Below are positions 52,189 through 60,666 of a stretch of 64,000 nucleotides of DNA, piece by piece. The notes under the pieces are model-generated. The model was not told the DNA's origin. It ran no database searches and worked only from the letters and a program-made list of their open reading frames with translations. How positions within the stretch are numbered: position 1 is the stretch's first letter; every line of letters begins with the position of its first letter. The position numbers and the translations under genes are program-made. This DNA comes from Candidatus Ornithomonoglobus intestinigallinarum (GTDB lineage: Bacteria; Bacillota; Clostridia; UBA1381), in contig DVLU01000104.1 of assembly GCA_018715365.1 (NCBI GenBank), forward strand, positions 1 through 64,000, written 5' to 3'.

Positions 52189-53709
52189 ATGTACACTGTT
52201 TTGATTGCCGACGACGAGGACATAATCCGCCGCGGCTTTGTCGAATTCATCCCCTGGGAGGAGCTCGGCTTTAAGGTTGTCTGCACCTGCGAAAACGGAA
52301 ATCAGGTTATAGATTACATTCGCCGCAGCCATGTGGATTTTATTCTGACAGACATCGTAATGGTCGGCGCATCGGGGCTTGACATCGCAAAATACATACA
52401 CGACAATTCAATACCGACCATAGTCTGTCTGATAAGCGGGCACAAAAACTTCGAATATGCAAGAAGCGCCATGAAATACGGCGTAAAATACTATATAACA
52501 AAGCCCACTGATTTTAATGACGTTACGGAGCTTTTAAAGGAAATAAAAACACAGCTTGACGCCGCACGCTCCCCCGAAACGCTCGAAGCGCGCCGCACGC
52601 AGTTTTTCTACGACCTTTTTATGGGCAGCCTTCCCGACGGCGAAAGCATAGACTCCGCCGCGGCGGAGCTGGGGTTTAATTCGGACGATATTTTCATATG
52701 CCCGTTTTGGATAACGGTAAGCAATTTTGACAACTACGTTGAAGAAAAGTGGAATTACGGCAAGGAGCTGCTTTTTACGGCGCTTTTTAATTTCCTGCGC
52801 GACAATTTAAAGCAGTTCGGGATATACAGCATACTTATAAACGGCTACGAATGTCTTTATCTTGCCGTGTGCGGCCGCAGCTCGGACGATCTTGAGGACA
52901 CGTTAAAGGCGGAGCTTGACGCATTGAAGGAAAGCATACAGTTGCTTATGGAGCTTGATATAACGTATCAGACGGGTCACACCTACAGAAGCCTGAGCAA
53001 CTTTTACAAATGCTTCTCAAGCGGCGTGACCGGGACGGACAAAAGCGCCGGCGGCGAAGGCAAAAACCGCCTGCTGCTTATGGAGCAATACAAGAACGTT
53101 ATATTTTCGCTTATACTGGGCAGCCCGGAGCGCATAAATGCCGTTTTTGACAACATTGCGCGCACGTTTTCGCATATGGACGAAAAAACGCTTTCGTCCG
53201 CGCTTTCGGAGCTTGCCGATATAGTATGCGACAAGCTCAAAAGCTCCCTTTCAAAGGATTTTTCGTCCGTGTATTCAAAATACGCGGACAAGCTTAAAAA
53301 CTCAAAAAGCAGGAACGAAACATTGGAAAACTCAAAAGATTTTTTAACAGCCGTTTCCGAGAACATAAACGCCAAAAGCTCTCCCTCGGAAATGATAATC
53401 GAAAAAGCAAAGGATTATATTGACGAGCATTTTGCCGACAACATATCACTTTACGACGTTGCAAATTACGTATTCCTGAACGCCTCGTACCTTTCGCGTC
53501 TGTTTAAGCAGTATACGGGCGAAAACTTCAGGGATTACCTTATCTCGATACGCATAGCCCGCGCAATAGAGCTCATGAAGCAAAACCGCTACAAGATATA
53601 CGAAATAAGCGAGCTCTGCGGCTATAAAAACCCGAAATACTTTGCCCAGCAGTTTAAGCAGGTGACGGGGCTTGCGCCCACGGAATACCTGAGCCGCATG
53701 GGCGGATAA
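52189..53709 (+). CDS. yesN: YesN-type response regulator with AraC DNA-binding domain
   Basis: 506 residues from the ATG at 52189; the track's start lies 16 codons upstream inside the SBP gene end. The receiver domain (1-120) starts MYTVLIADDEDIIRRG and has the phospho-acceptor Asp in DFILTDIVM. A middle region of about 280 residues follows, then an AraC-type double helix-turn-helix (about 405-505: NISLYDVANYVFLNASYLSRLFKQYTG and ELCGYKNPKYFAQQFKQ). It should be phosphorylated by the adjacent YesM-type kinase and activate the divergent sugar-use operons. The gene symbol is by type. Confidence 0.92.
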   Translation: MYTVLIADDEDIIRRGFVEFIPWEELGFKVVCTCENGNQVIDYIRRSHVDFILTDIVMVGASGLDIAKYIHDNSIPTIVCLISGHKNFEYARSAMKYGVKYYITKPTDFNDVTELLKEIKTQLDAARSPETLEARRTQFFYDLFMGSLPDGESIDSAAAELGFNSDDIFICPFWITVSNFDNYVEEKWNYGKELLFTALFNFLRDNLKQFGIYSILINGYECLYLAVCGRSSDDLEDTLKAELDALKESIQLLMELDITYQTGHTYRSLSNFYKCFSSGVTGTDKSAGGEGKNRLLLMEQYKNVIFSLILGSPERINAVFDNIARTFSHMDEKTLSSALSELADIVCDKLKSSLSKDFSSVYSKYADKLKNSKSRNETLENSKDFLTAVSENINAKSSPSEMIIEKAKDYIDEHFADNISLYDVANYVFLNASYLSRLFKQYTGENFRDYLISIRIARAIELMKQNRYKIYEISELCGYKNPKYFAQQFKQVTGLAPTEYLSRMGG

Positions 53710-53733
53710 AAATCAAAAACGGATGAATGCAGC

Positions 53734-55467
53734 ATGAAAGAAAACAGCGTTTTCAAATACATTACAAACTACAGAACAAACAGCATAATATTCAAGCATT
53801 TCCTTGCCATACTGCTCATAATAATACTGCCGCTTTCGCTGCTTTTCGCAAACCTCTACAAGAGCTACAGAAACGATGCCGAAAGCCGCATATCGGATAT
53901 GTATGAGCATCACCTGTCAAACATCGCAACATCGTTTGACAGCATTTACGCGGAAACAACGCTGCTTGCCCATTCCGTTGCGCGGAGCGAAAGCGTTACG
54001 GAATTTATGAGCGAGCCGGAGGGCGAGGAATTATACAAAAACGCCGATTACCGCAGGATACTCGGCTCGTCGTATTTTGCATACAGCTATATAGACTCCA
54101 TATATCTTTACTCCGACGTAAACAGATACGTGCTCTCCGGCGGCGTATGCGACACAATAGAAAATTTCAGCGACAAATCATGGCTTTCGGATTTCGCGTC
54201 GCTCCAGCGGAACGAATTGTCCGCAGAGCCGCGCCGCGTAAACGACAGCTATCCGTATTGCCTTTCGTTTACGCTTGCCGTATATAACGAGCTTAACGAA
54301 AAAATCGGCGCCGTTGTAGTAAACCTGAATATAGAAACGCTTTTGAACGCGCTTTCGGCAGGCGCGGCGGACAGCGAGATTTACGTGCTTGACGCATACA
54401 AAAAGCTGCTTGTTTCAAGCGACACCGACAGGCTTTTCAACGAGTTCAACCAGTATGCCTACGTCCTTGACAGGCGCGCGCTTGCCGAGGAAAACGGCGG
54501 CGAATCGTTTTCCGTCACATCGCAGAAAAGCGGGCTCGAATACGTGTCGATACCGGCTGCCGAGGAATACCCTTCGGCGCTTATCTCGGCGCTTATATTC
54601 CTTGCGCTTTTGCTGCTCGGCCTTGCCGCGGCGCTCGGCCTTTCGGTGTATCTTGCAATACGCACCTTTAAGCCGATACAGAGCATAATAGAAGCGATAG
54701 GCAGCGACTTTTCGGGCGAAAAGGAGCTCGGCATAGACAACGAAATATCGTTTATCATAAACAACATAAATTCAACGATACAGGACAAGCGCCTTGCCGA
54801 GGTGGAGCTTGAGCAGCGCGTTGCGCTTATAAACAACGCCTACACCGCGGCGCTCCAGGCGCAGATAAACCCGCACTTTTTATACAACACGCTCGAAACG
54901 ATAAACTTCATGGCGTACAGGCATTTTAAAGCCAAAAACGATATTTCCGACATAACCGTAAGCCTTTCCAAAATGCTGCGGATAGGTCTTGACAGCGAAA
55001 CAAAAATAGTCCCGCTCTCAACCGAAAAGGAACATCTTGAGCTTTACATAAAAATAATGGAGCTTCGCTATCCCGGCAAATGCGGCTTTGTGTTTGACAT
55101 TCCCGAGGAGCTTTGCGGGTGCATGGTTGTAAAGCTCATGCTTCAGCCCATAGTGGAAAACGCGTTCCAGCACGGCATCCGCCCGTCCGGCAGAAAGGGC
55201 ACGATAAAAATAAGCGCCCGCGCGGAGGGGCAAAGGCTTATATTCAAAATATCGGACGACGGCGCCGGCATGGACGGCGAAACGTTAAAATCGGTCCGCA
55301 AAATACTGTCCTCCGACGTTTATCTGTCGTCAAAACATATAGGCATAAACAACGTAAACAGGCGAATAAAGCTGCTTTTGGGCACGGAATACGGACTGTC
55401 GGTGGAAAGCGAACGCGGCGCCGGCACAACGGTTACAATAACGCTGCCGCTTTCGTATTCGCAGTAA
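53734..55467 (+). CDS. yesM: YesM-type sensor histidine kinase
   Basis: 577 residues: membrane helix (about 25-48), extracellular sensor region (50-275), second helix (about 278-305), HAMP linker, then the phospho-acceptor site QAQINPHFLYNTLE (His) and an ATPase domain with the N-box LMLQPIVENAFQHGI and G-box SDDGAGMD. This is the LytS/YesM family with the NPHFLYN signature. It starts 24 nt after yesN. The outer region probably contacts the lipoprotein SBP or a sugar directly. Confidence 0.93.
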   Translation: MKENSVFKYITNYRTNSIIFKHFLAILLIIILPLSLLFANLYKSYRNDAESRISDMYEHHLSNIATSFDSIYAETTLLAHSVARSESVTEFMSEPEGEELYKNADYRRILGSSYFAYSYIDSIYLYSDVNRYVLSGGVCDTIENFSDKSWLSDFASLQRNELSAEPRRVNDSYPYCLSFTLAVYNELNEKIGAVVVNLNIETLLNALSAGAADSEIYVLDAYKKLLVSSDTDRLFNEFNQYAYVLDRRALAEENGGESFSVTSQKSGLEYVSIPAAEEYPSALISALIFLALLLLGLAAALGLSVYLAIRTFKPIQSIIEAIGSDFSGEKELGIDNEISFIINNINSTIQDKRLAEVELEQRVALINNAYTAALQAQINPHFLYNTLETINFMAYRHFKAKNDISDITVSLSKMLRIGLDSETKIVPLSTEKEHLELYIKIMELRYPGKCGFVFDIPEELCGCMVVKLMLQPIVENAFQHGIRPSGRKGTIKISARAEGQRLIFKISDDGAGMDGETLKSVRKILSSDVYLSSKHIGINNVNRRIKLLLGTEYGLSVESERGAGTTVTITLPLSYSQ

Positions 55468-55506
55468 AAGCACAAAACAAATCCAACCGGAAAGGAATTC
55501 AGTCAT

Positions 55507-56781
55507 ATGATAACAATAAAACAATCGGACACGCACATTTTCAAAAACGCCTCCGCCCTTATCCAGAGCGCAATCGACAAGGCCGCGTCATGCGGCGAGG
55601 AGCTCACGATAGAGCGCGGCGTTTATATCTGCGGCACGCTGTTTTTGCGCAGCAACTTAAAAATGCGCCTTGAGCCGGGAGCCGTTATATTGGGCAGCGG
55701 CCGCTTCGAGGATTATTCCGCGGACGTCAACCTGTTTGTTGACGCCGTTGACCACGAGCGCGGCAGAAGCCTTATATACGCCGACGGCGTTGAAAACGTA
55801 ACAATCAGCGGCGGCGGTATCATAGACGGCCGCGGCGCGCTTTTTCCCGAATCGCATCCGCACCACGGCGAACGCCCGTTCCTTGTCAGGATAATGAATT
55901 CAAAAAAAATCAGCTTTGAAAACATAACGCTCAAAAACCCCGCGGCATGGACGCTACATCTTTTCAACTGCGAGGACGTAAGCGTAAAATCGCTTTTTGT
56001 GCTGAGCCGCGCAAACGCAAACAACGACGGCATCGACATAGACTGCTGCCGCCGCTGCGTTATAGATTCCTGCACGATAGACAGCGGCGACGACGCCGTC
56101 TGCATAAAATCGACCGACGATATTCCGTGCTCCGGCATAACGGCAAAAAACTGCGTTATAACAACAAATTGGGCGGGCTTTAAAATAGGCACCGAATCCG
56201 TCGGCGACATTTCGGACATCGTGTTCGAGGATTCGTTTATTTACGACTGCATGGGCTGCGCAATAAAAATATGCCCGACGGACGGCGCATCGGTAAAAAA
56301 CGTAACGATAAAAAACATACGCCTCAAAAACGCAACGGGACCCGTTTTTATCGCAAACGGCGAACGTATGCGCCGGTATCAAAACGGCAGGCAAAAAGCC
56401 GCCCCGTCATCGATAGAAAACGTGCTTATAAAAAATCTCCGCGGCTCCTGCTCGGACGCCGCCGGAACGGTATACAAGGGCGCGCCGTGGGGCAACGCAA
56501 AAGCGGCCGTGTGCATTTCCGGCACGGAAAAAACGCACATCAAAAATGTGCGCCTTGAAAGCCTTGAGCTTCTTATGCCCGGCGGCACGGAAAATTACGT
56601 GCCGCACACAATACCGCAGCTCGGCGGCGAATATCCCGAATTCCATCTTTTCGGCACGCTTCCCGCCTGGGGCGTTTACGCGCGGTTTATCGACGGCTTT
56701 TCGGCGGAGGATATGCGCCTTTCGCCCACCGCTCACGACTGCCGCGATGTTATTGTCACAGAAAACGTAACAAAGCTTTAA
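55507..56781 (+). CDS. GH28 polygalacturonase-family hydrolase
   Basis: 424 residues, no signal peptide, so it probably acts inside the cell on short oligomers. The right-handed beta-helix carries NNDGIDID and SGDDAVCIKS, the GH28 acid motifs. The usual GHG histidine motif is replaced by WAGFKIGTES, as in some rhamnogalacturonan- or rhamnose-type GH28 branches, and TIKNIRLKN stands where RIK is expected. Substrate is therefore likely a pectic side chain or rhamnogalacturonan fragment. Last gene of the regulatory operon; its stop overlaps the convergent deacetylase gene by 4 nt. Confidence 0.88.
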   Translation: MITIKQSDTHIFKNASALIQSAIDKAASCGEELTIERGVYICGTLFLRSNLKMRLEPGAVILGSGRFEDYSADVNLFVDAVDHERGRSLIYADGVENVTISGGGIIDGRGALFPESHPHHGERPFLVRIMNSKKISFENITLKNPAAWTLHLFNCEDVSVKSLFVLSRANANNDGIDIDCCRRCVIDSCTIDSGDDAVCIKSTDDIPCSGITAKNCVITTNWAGFKIGTESVGDISDIVFEDSFIYDCMGCAIKICPTDGASVKNVTIKNIRLKNATGPVFIANGERMRRYQNGRQKAAPSSIENVLIKNLRGSCSDAAGTVYKGAPWGNAKAAVCISGTEKTHIKNVRLESLELLMPGGTENYVPHTIPQLGGEYPEFHLFGTLPAWGVYARFIDGFSAEDMRLSPTAHDCRDVIVTENVTKL

Positions 56782-57653
56782 TAGCGGCTTATAATATCCT
56801 CAAAAAATTCTGCCGCCCCGGGTCCCGCGGGGCGGTTGTATCTTTTCATAAGCTCCAGGCAGCGCCTGTCGCGCGTTACCGTATTTATTCCCTCCTCGCA
56901 CGAAAACGTCATTTTAAAGCCGAGCTCGCGCAGGATCTCAACGCTTTCCTCCGAATACAGCCCGTAAGGGTACGCGTACACCACGGGATAAAAGCCGCAG
57001 CTTCTTTTGCACGCCTCCTGCATACGGCGCGTATCCTCCTCAAAAACTTTTCTGTAGACGGCGTCGCTCTCGCCCGGTTTTCTCAGCGCACCGCGCCTGC
57101 CGCCCGCGCTTTTGTGAAAGTCATACGAATGGTTCGCAACCTCGCAGTTTTCGCTCACATAAAGCTCGTAAACATCCTCCCAGCGCATATAGCCGTAATT
57201 CGGGTTAGTGTCCCCCGATGCGGTGTATTCGTCAGTATACGCGCCCACGACGGCAAATATCCCTCTTGCGTTATTATCCTTTAAAATAGGGACGGCATAA
57301 AAAAGATTATTTGTGCAGCCGTCGTCAAACGTCAGCATAACGGGCTTATCGGGAAGCGGCGTACCGTTTTCGGCAAAGTCTATTACCTGCGCCGCCGAAA
57401 CGGTTGTGCAGCCTTTTTCGTGAAGGTATTTTATATCTTTGTCGAGCGTGTCGGGCGTTATAACGTATTTCCCCGAACGCGCCCTGTCTTTTAAAATACT
57501 GTGATACATTATAACCGGCAGCCGTACGCTGCCGTCGGGCAGCTCCGCGCTTTTCATCACAGAAACGCTCCCCGCCGCGCCGCGGAACACAACGGCGGCG
57601 ACGGCCGCGTAAAAAGCGATTACCGCAAGCACCGCCGTGATTTTCTTTGCCAT
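56778..57653 (-). CDS. Polysaccharide deacetylase (CE4/NodB fold)
   Basis: 291 residues from the ATG at 57653 (AAGGGGTG upstream; the track start is 8 codons earlier). A membrane anchor or signal helix (about 4-26) precedes the NodB domain: PVIMYHSI, LTFDDGCTNN with the metal Asp pair, NHSYDFH with the metal His, and AYPYGLYSEES. Such enzymes remove N-acetyl groups from peptidoglycan or other glycans outside the membrane. It has a TATAAT-like -10 about 40 nt upstream but no good -35. Function in sporulation or wall maturation is open. Confidence 0.88.
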   Translation of the reverse strand: MAKKITAVLAVIAFYAAVAAVVFRGAAGSVSVMKSAELPDGSVRLPVIMYHSILKDRARSGKYVITPDTLDKDIKYLHEKGCTTVSAAQVIDFAENGTPLPDKPVMLTFDDGCTNNLFYAVPILKDNNARGIFAVVGAYTDEYTASGDTNPNYGYMRWEDVYELYVSENCEVANHSYDFHKSAGGRRGALRKPGESDAVYRKVFEEDTRRMQEACKRSCGFYPVVYAYPYGLYSEESVEILRELGFKMTFSCEEGINTVTRDRRCLELMKRYNRPAGPGAAEFFEDIISRY

Positions 57654-57720
57654 ATAAAAAGCACCCCTTTTCATCATATGAAAAAAGATGCTTTATTATA
57701 CTGTTTATTTCTCGTATTTC

Positions 57721-58206
57721 TTATTCGTAATCCTTGACAAGCTCTGCTCTCAGATAACCGCGCGAGCTGTCCGTTGAATTTATATAAAAGCCGCGACCGT
57801 AATAAAAGCGTATAAGCGGCGTCACCTTTGAGCCGGTGTGCAGTGAAATGCGTTTTACGCCCTTTTTGCGCATTATGCGGTCAACAAGATTCATTATCGA
57901 CTTGCCTATACCGTTATTCTGGTTATCGATCTTAACGCCGAAGCGTGTAAGATACGCCGTTTTATCCGGCTTTATTTCAATCCTTACGCTGCCGACGTGC
58001 TCTCCGTCCGACAGCGCCACAAGCACAAGCTTCGTATCGATGTCGCGGCGTATGTCAGCTTCCGTTTCGGACAGCGCGTCAAGATGCTCCGAGCCGCACA
58101 TATCCTTGTATTTTGTGAACGCCTCGCGCGTTATGGCCGAGATATACGGCACATCGCCGTAATTTGCAAGCCGCACCTCAAAAAACGACTGGTAGTCGGC
58201 AAACAT
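57721..58206 (-). CDS. GNAT family N-acetyltransferase
   Basis: 161 residues, standard GNAT size. The N-terminus has a DVPYISAITREAF helix; the acetyl-CoA loop region is NQNNGIGKSIMNLV (Q/R-x-x-G-x-G/A form), followed by ISLHTGSKVTPLIRFYYGRGF. GGGAGG lies 6-7 nt before the ATG. It follows argF by 61 nt and could be part of the arginine unit, but substrate is unknown. Confidence 0.85.
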   Translation of the reverse strand: MFADYQSFFEVRLANYGDVPYISAITREAFTKYKDMCGSEHLDALSETEADIRRDIDTKLVLVALSDGEHVGSVRIEIKPDKTAYLTRFGVKIDNQNNGIGKSIMNLVDRIMRKKGVKRISLHTGSKVTPLIRFYYGRGFYINSTDSSRGYLRAELVKDYE

Positions 58207-58267
58207 CGGTATACCTCCCTGCTTATTTTCCCGAAGGAAACACTTTTTTCGGCTTCCGCAAAAAAGC

Positions 58268-59185
58268 TCAGCCCATAAGCGCTGCCATCACGGCCTTCTG
58301 GGCGTGCAGCCTGTTTTCGGCTTCGTCAAATATAACGCTGCGCGGGCCGTCTATAACGCTCTCCGTCACCTCAAAGCCCCTGTACGCCGGCAGACAGTGC
58401 ATAAAGAGTGCATCGTGCTTTGCCGCGCCGAACAGCTCATCGTTTACCTGATAGCCGCCGAATACCTTTATTTTTTCTTCCTTTTCCGATTCCTGACCCA
58501 TCGACACCCACGTATCGGTGTACACAATATCCGCGTCCTTAACGGCTTCAAACGGGTCCTCCGTAAGCGTAAGCGTCCTGCCCGCCGCCGCAAAATCCGC
58601 CTCCGCGTTTTTAACAACCTCCGCGTCGCACCTATACTTCGCGGGCGTTGCAACGGCGCAGTCAAGCCCCGCTTTCGCGCAGCCGTACATCAGCGAATGA
58701 GCCATATTGTTGCCGTCGCCGACATACGCAAGCTTTAAGCCCTCAAGACCGCCCTTGTGCTCATACGCCGTCATAAGGTCGGCAAGCACCTGGCACGGAT
58801 GCAGAAGATCCGTCAGCGCGTTTATTACCGGTATGTCGGCCTCCTCCGCAAGCTCCACAACGTCCGAATGAGCAAACGTCCTTATCATTATACCGTCAAG
58901 ATACCGCTCAAGCACCTTTGCCGTATCGTGTATCGATTCGCCGCGGCCGAGCTGTATGTCGTTTGACGACAAAAACAGCGGATAGCCGCCGAGCTGCGTC
59001 ATTCCCACCTCAAACGAAACGCGCGTCCGCGTTGACGATTTCGTGAAAATCATACCGAGCGTTTTGCCCTTTAAAATATGATGCTCTATACCCTTTTTGT
59101 TTTCGTCTTTTAATTTCAGCCCGAGTTCGAGAAGCGATTTTACCTCCTCGGCGCTCAAATCATGCAGGCTTATCAAATCCTTCAT
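58268..59185 (-). CDS. argF: Ornithine carbamoyltransferase
   Basis: 305 residues. Carbamoyl-phosphate site STRTRVSFE, then HPCQVLADLMT, the ornithine-side MHCLPAYRG and a C-terminal EAENRLHAQKAV; all are diagnostic for OTCase. It makes citrulline from ornithine in arginine synthesis. AAAGGAG lies upstream of the ATG. It follows argD by 22 nt and is probably transcribed from the argD promoter, which carries an ArgR-like box. Confidence 0.95.
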   Translation of the reverse strand: MKDLISLHDLSAEEVKSLLELGLKLKDENKKGIEHHILKGKTLGMIFTKSSTRTRVSFEVGMTQLGGYPLFLSSNDIQLGRGESIHDTAKVLERYLDGIMIRTFAHSDVVELAEEADIPVINALTDLLHPCQVLADLMTAYEHKGGLEGLKLAYVGDGNNMAHSLMYGCAKAGLDCAVATPAKYRCDAEVVKNAEADFAAAGRTLTLTEDPFEAVKDADIVYTDTWVSMGQESEKEEKIKVFGGYQVNDELFGAAKHDALFMHCLPAYRGFEVTESVIDGPRSVIFDEAENRLHAQKAVMAALMG

Positions 59186-59207
59186 TTTTTATTGCATCTC
59201 CTTTCGC

Positions 59208-60401
59208 TCACACGCTTTTAAGAGCCGTTGCAAGCTCCGCGGCGAACATATTTATATCGTTTTTGCTTATTATAAGAGGCGGCGCGATGCGTATCGTTGT
59301 CCCGCCGCAAAGGCTAACAAGCAGGCCGTCCTCAAACATTTTTGCCGATACGCGCTTTGCTGTCTCCGGCGCAAGCTCTATGCCTATCAAAAGCCCCGCT
59401 CCGCGTATCTCCTTAACCTTATCCGGGAACTTCTCCCGCACCGCTTCGAGCCGCTCCATAAAGAACTCTCCCATTTTGCGCGCGTTTTCAACAAGCCCCT
59501 CGCGCTCAAAAATATCAAATACGGCAAGACCGGCCGCCGCCGCAAACGGATTGCCGCCGAACGTTGTGCCGTGGTCGCCCGGCTCAAACGCCGCCGCAAC
59601 CTCCTCGGCCGCACAGACCGCGCCTATCGGGACGCCGCCGCCGAGCGCCTTTGCGCTTGTGAAAATATCGGGATATACGCCGAAATAGTCGCTTGAAAAC
59701 AGCTTTCCCGTCCTGCCCATGCCCGTTTGGACCTCGTCAAAAATGAGCAGTATGCCGTTTTCCGTACAGAAATTCCTCAGCTCCCTCAGGTATTCGGCGC
59801 TCATCGGATGGACGCCGCTCTCGCCCTGTATCGTTTCTATCATAACGGCCGCCGTTTTATCGCCCGCGGCAGCCTTTACGGCGTTTATATCGTTTGGCTC
59901 AACCTGCTTAACTCCCGGCAAAAGCGGCTTGTAGGGAGCCTGGTACTTCGGCTGCCCCGTTGCTGCAACAGTCGCAAGCGTCCTGCCGTGAAACGAGCTT
60001 TTGAGCGTTATTATCTCATACCGCTCCGAGCCGCGCTTGTAAAAATAAATTTTCGCAAGCTTCATTGCGCCCTCGTTCGCCTCCGCGCCGCTGTTGCAGA
60101 ACATGACCTTATCGGCGCATGAATTTTCAACAAGCTTCTGCGCAAGCTTTGCCTGGTTTTCTATGTAGTAAAGGCTTGAGGTGTGTATCACCTTGTCAAG
60201 CTGGTTTTTCAGAGCCGCAATAAACGCCGGATGACCGTGCCCGAGCGCGTTTACGGCAATGCCGCCCAAAAAATCATAGTATTCCCTGCCGTTGTCGGCA
60301 AAAAGACGCATCCCGCTCCCGTGCGTGAAGCATACGGGAAGCCTGTCGCCGAATATATTCATATAGTATTTTTTGTCAAGCTCAATAACCTCGTTAAGCA
60401 T
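59208..60401 (-). CDS. argD: Acetylornithine aminotransferase
   Basis: 397 residues, class-III PLP aminotransferase. It has NSGAEANEGAMKLAK, FHGRTLATVAATGQ, LIFDEVQTGMGRTG, the PLP lysine in TSAKALGGGVPIGA and HGTTFGGNP. It converts N-acetylglutamate semialdehyde to N-acetylornithine. AAGGAG lies 8 nt before the ATG. First gene of argDF, with its own promoter. Confidence 0.94.
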   Translation of the reverse strand: MLNEVIELDKKYYMNIFGDRLPVCFTHGSGMRLFADNGREYYDFLGGIAVNALGHGHPAFIAALKNQLDKVIHTSSLYYIENQAKLAQKLVENSCADKVMFCNSGAEANEGAMKLAKIYFYKRGSERYEIITLKSSFHGRTLATVAATGQPKYQAPYKPLLPGVKQVEPNDINAVKAAAGDKTAAVMIETIQGESGVHPMSAEYLRELRNFCTENGILLIFDEVQTGMGRTGKLFSSDYFGVYPDIFTSAKALGGGVPIGAVCAAEEVAAAFEPGDHGTTFGGNPFAAAAGLAVFDIFEREGLVENARKMGEFFMERLEAVREKFPDKVKEIRGAGLLIGIELAPETAKRVSAKMFEDGLLVSLCGGTTIRIAPPLIISKNDINMFAAELATALKSV

Positions 60402-60455
60402 AAGACCTTCTCCTTCTTGCGTAAACGTTTGCGGGCGCCGCCCGTTATAGAGATA

Positions 60456-60484
60456 ATTATACTATAGCTTGAATAAAAATGCAA
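60456..60484 (-). promoter_or_regulatory. Promoter of argDF
   Basis: On the minus strand TTGCAT, 17 nt, TATAAT. The -35 lies inside an ArgR-like palindrome. Confidence 0.7.
60469..60484 (-). promoter_or_regulatory. ARG box (ArgR/AhrC operator candidate)
   Basis: The minus-strand sequence TTGCATTTTTATTCAA fits the ARG box wTGAATwwwwATTCAw at 15 of 16 positions. It overlaps the -35 of the argD promoter, where a bound ArgR hexamer would repress in arginine excess. Confidence 0.65.
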
Positions 60485-60611
60485 TATGTTTTTGATAAAA
60501 AAGTAAACAAATAAGCAACGGATTATGATATGATTTGTACGATAGTATGTATAAATATGTATATTTATTGTATAATATGCACTATATAAGGGCGCAAAAA
60601 CCGCTTTAAAC

Positions 60612-60654
60612 AAAAATCCCCGCCGAAGCGGGGCGCGGGGGCGTCAGCCCCCGC
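60612..60654 (-). terminator. Double-hairpin terminator of ilvD operon
   Basis: Read on the minus strand: GCGGGGGC-TGAC-GCCCCCGC, then CCCCGC-TTCG-GCGGGG with a UUCG-type tetraloop, followed by ATTTTTG. It lies directly after the ilvD stop and ends the DJ-1 / cvpA / ilvD unit. Confidence 0.85.
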
Positions 60655-60666
60655 AAAAAGCCGGTA

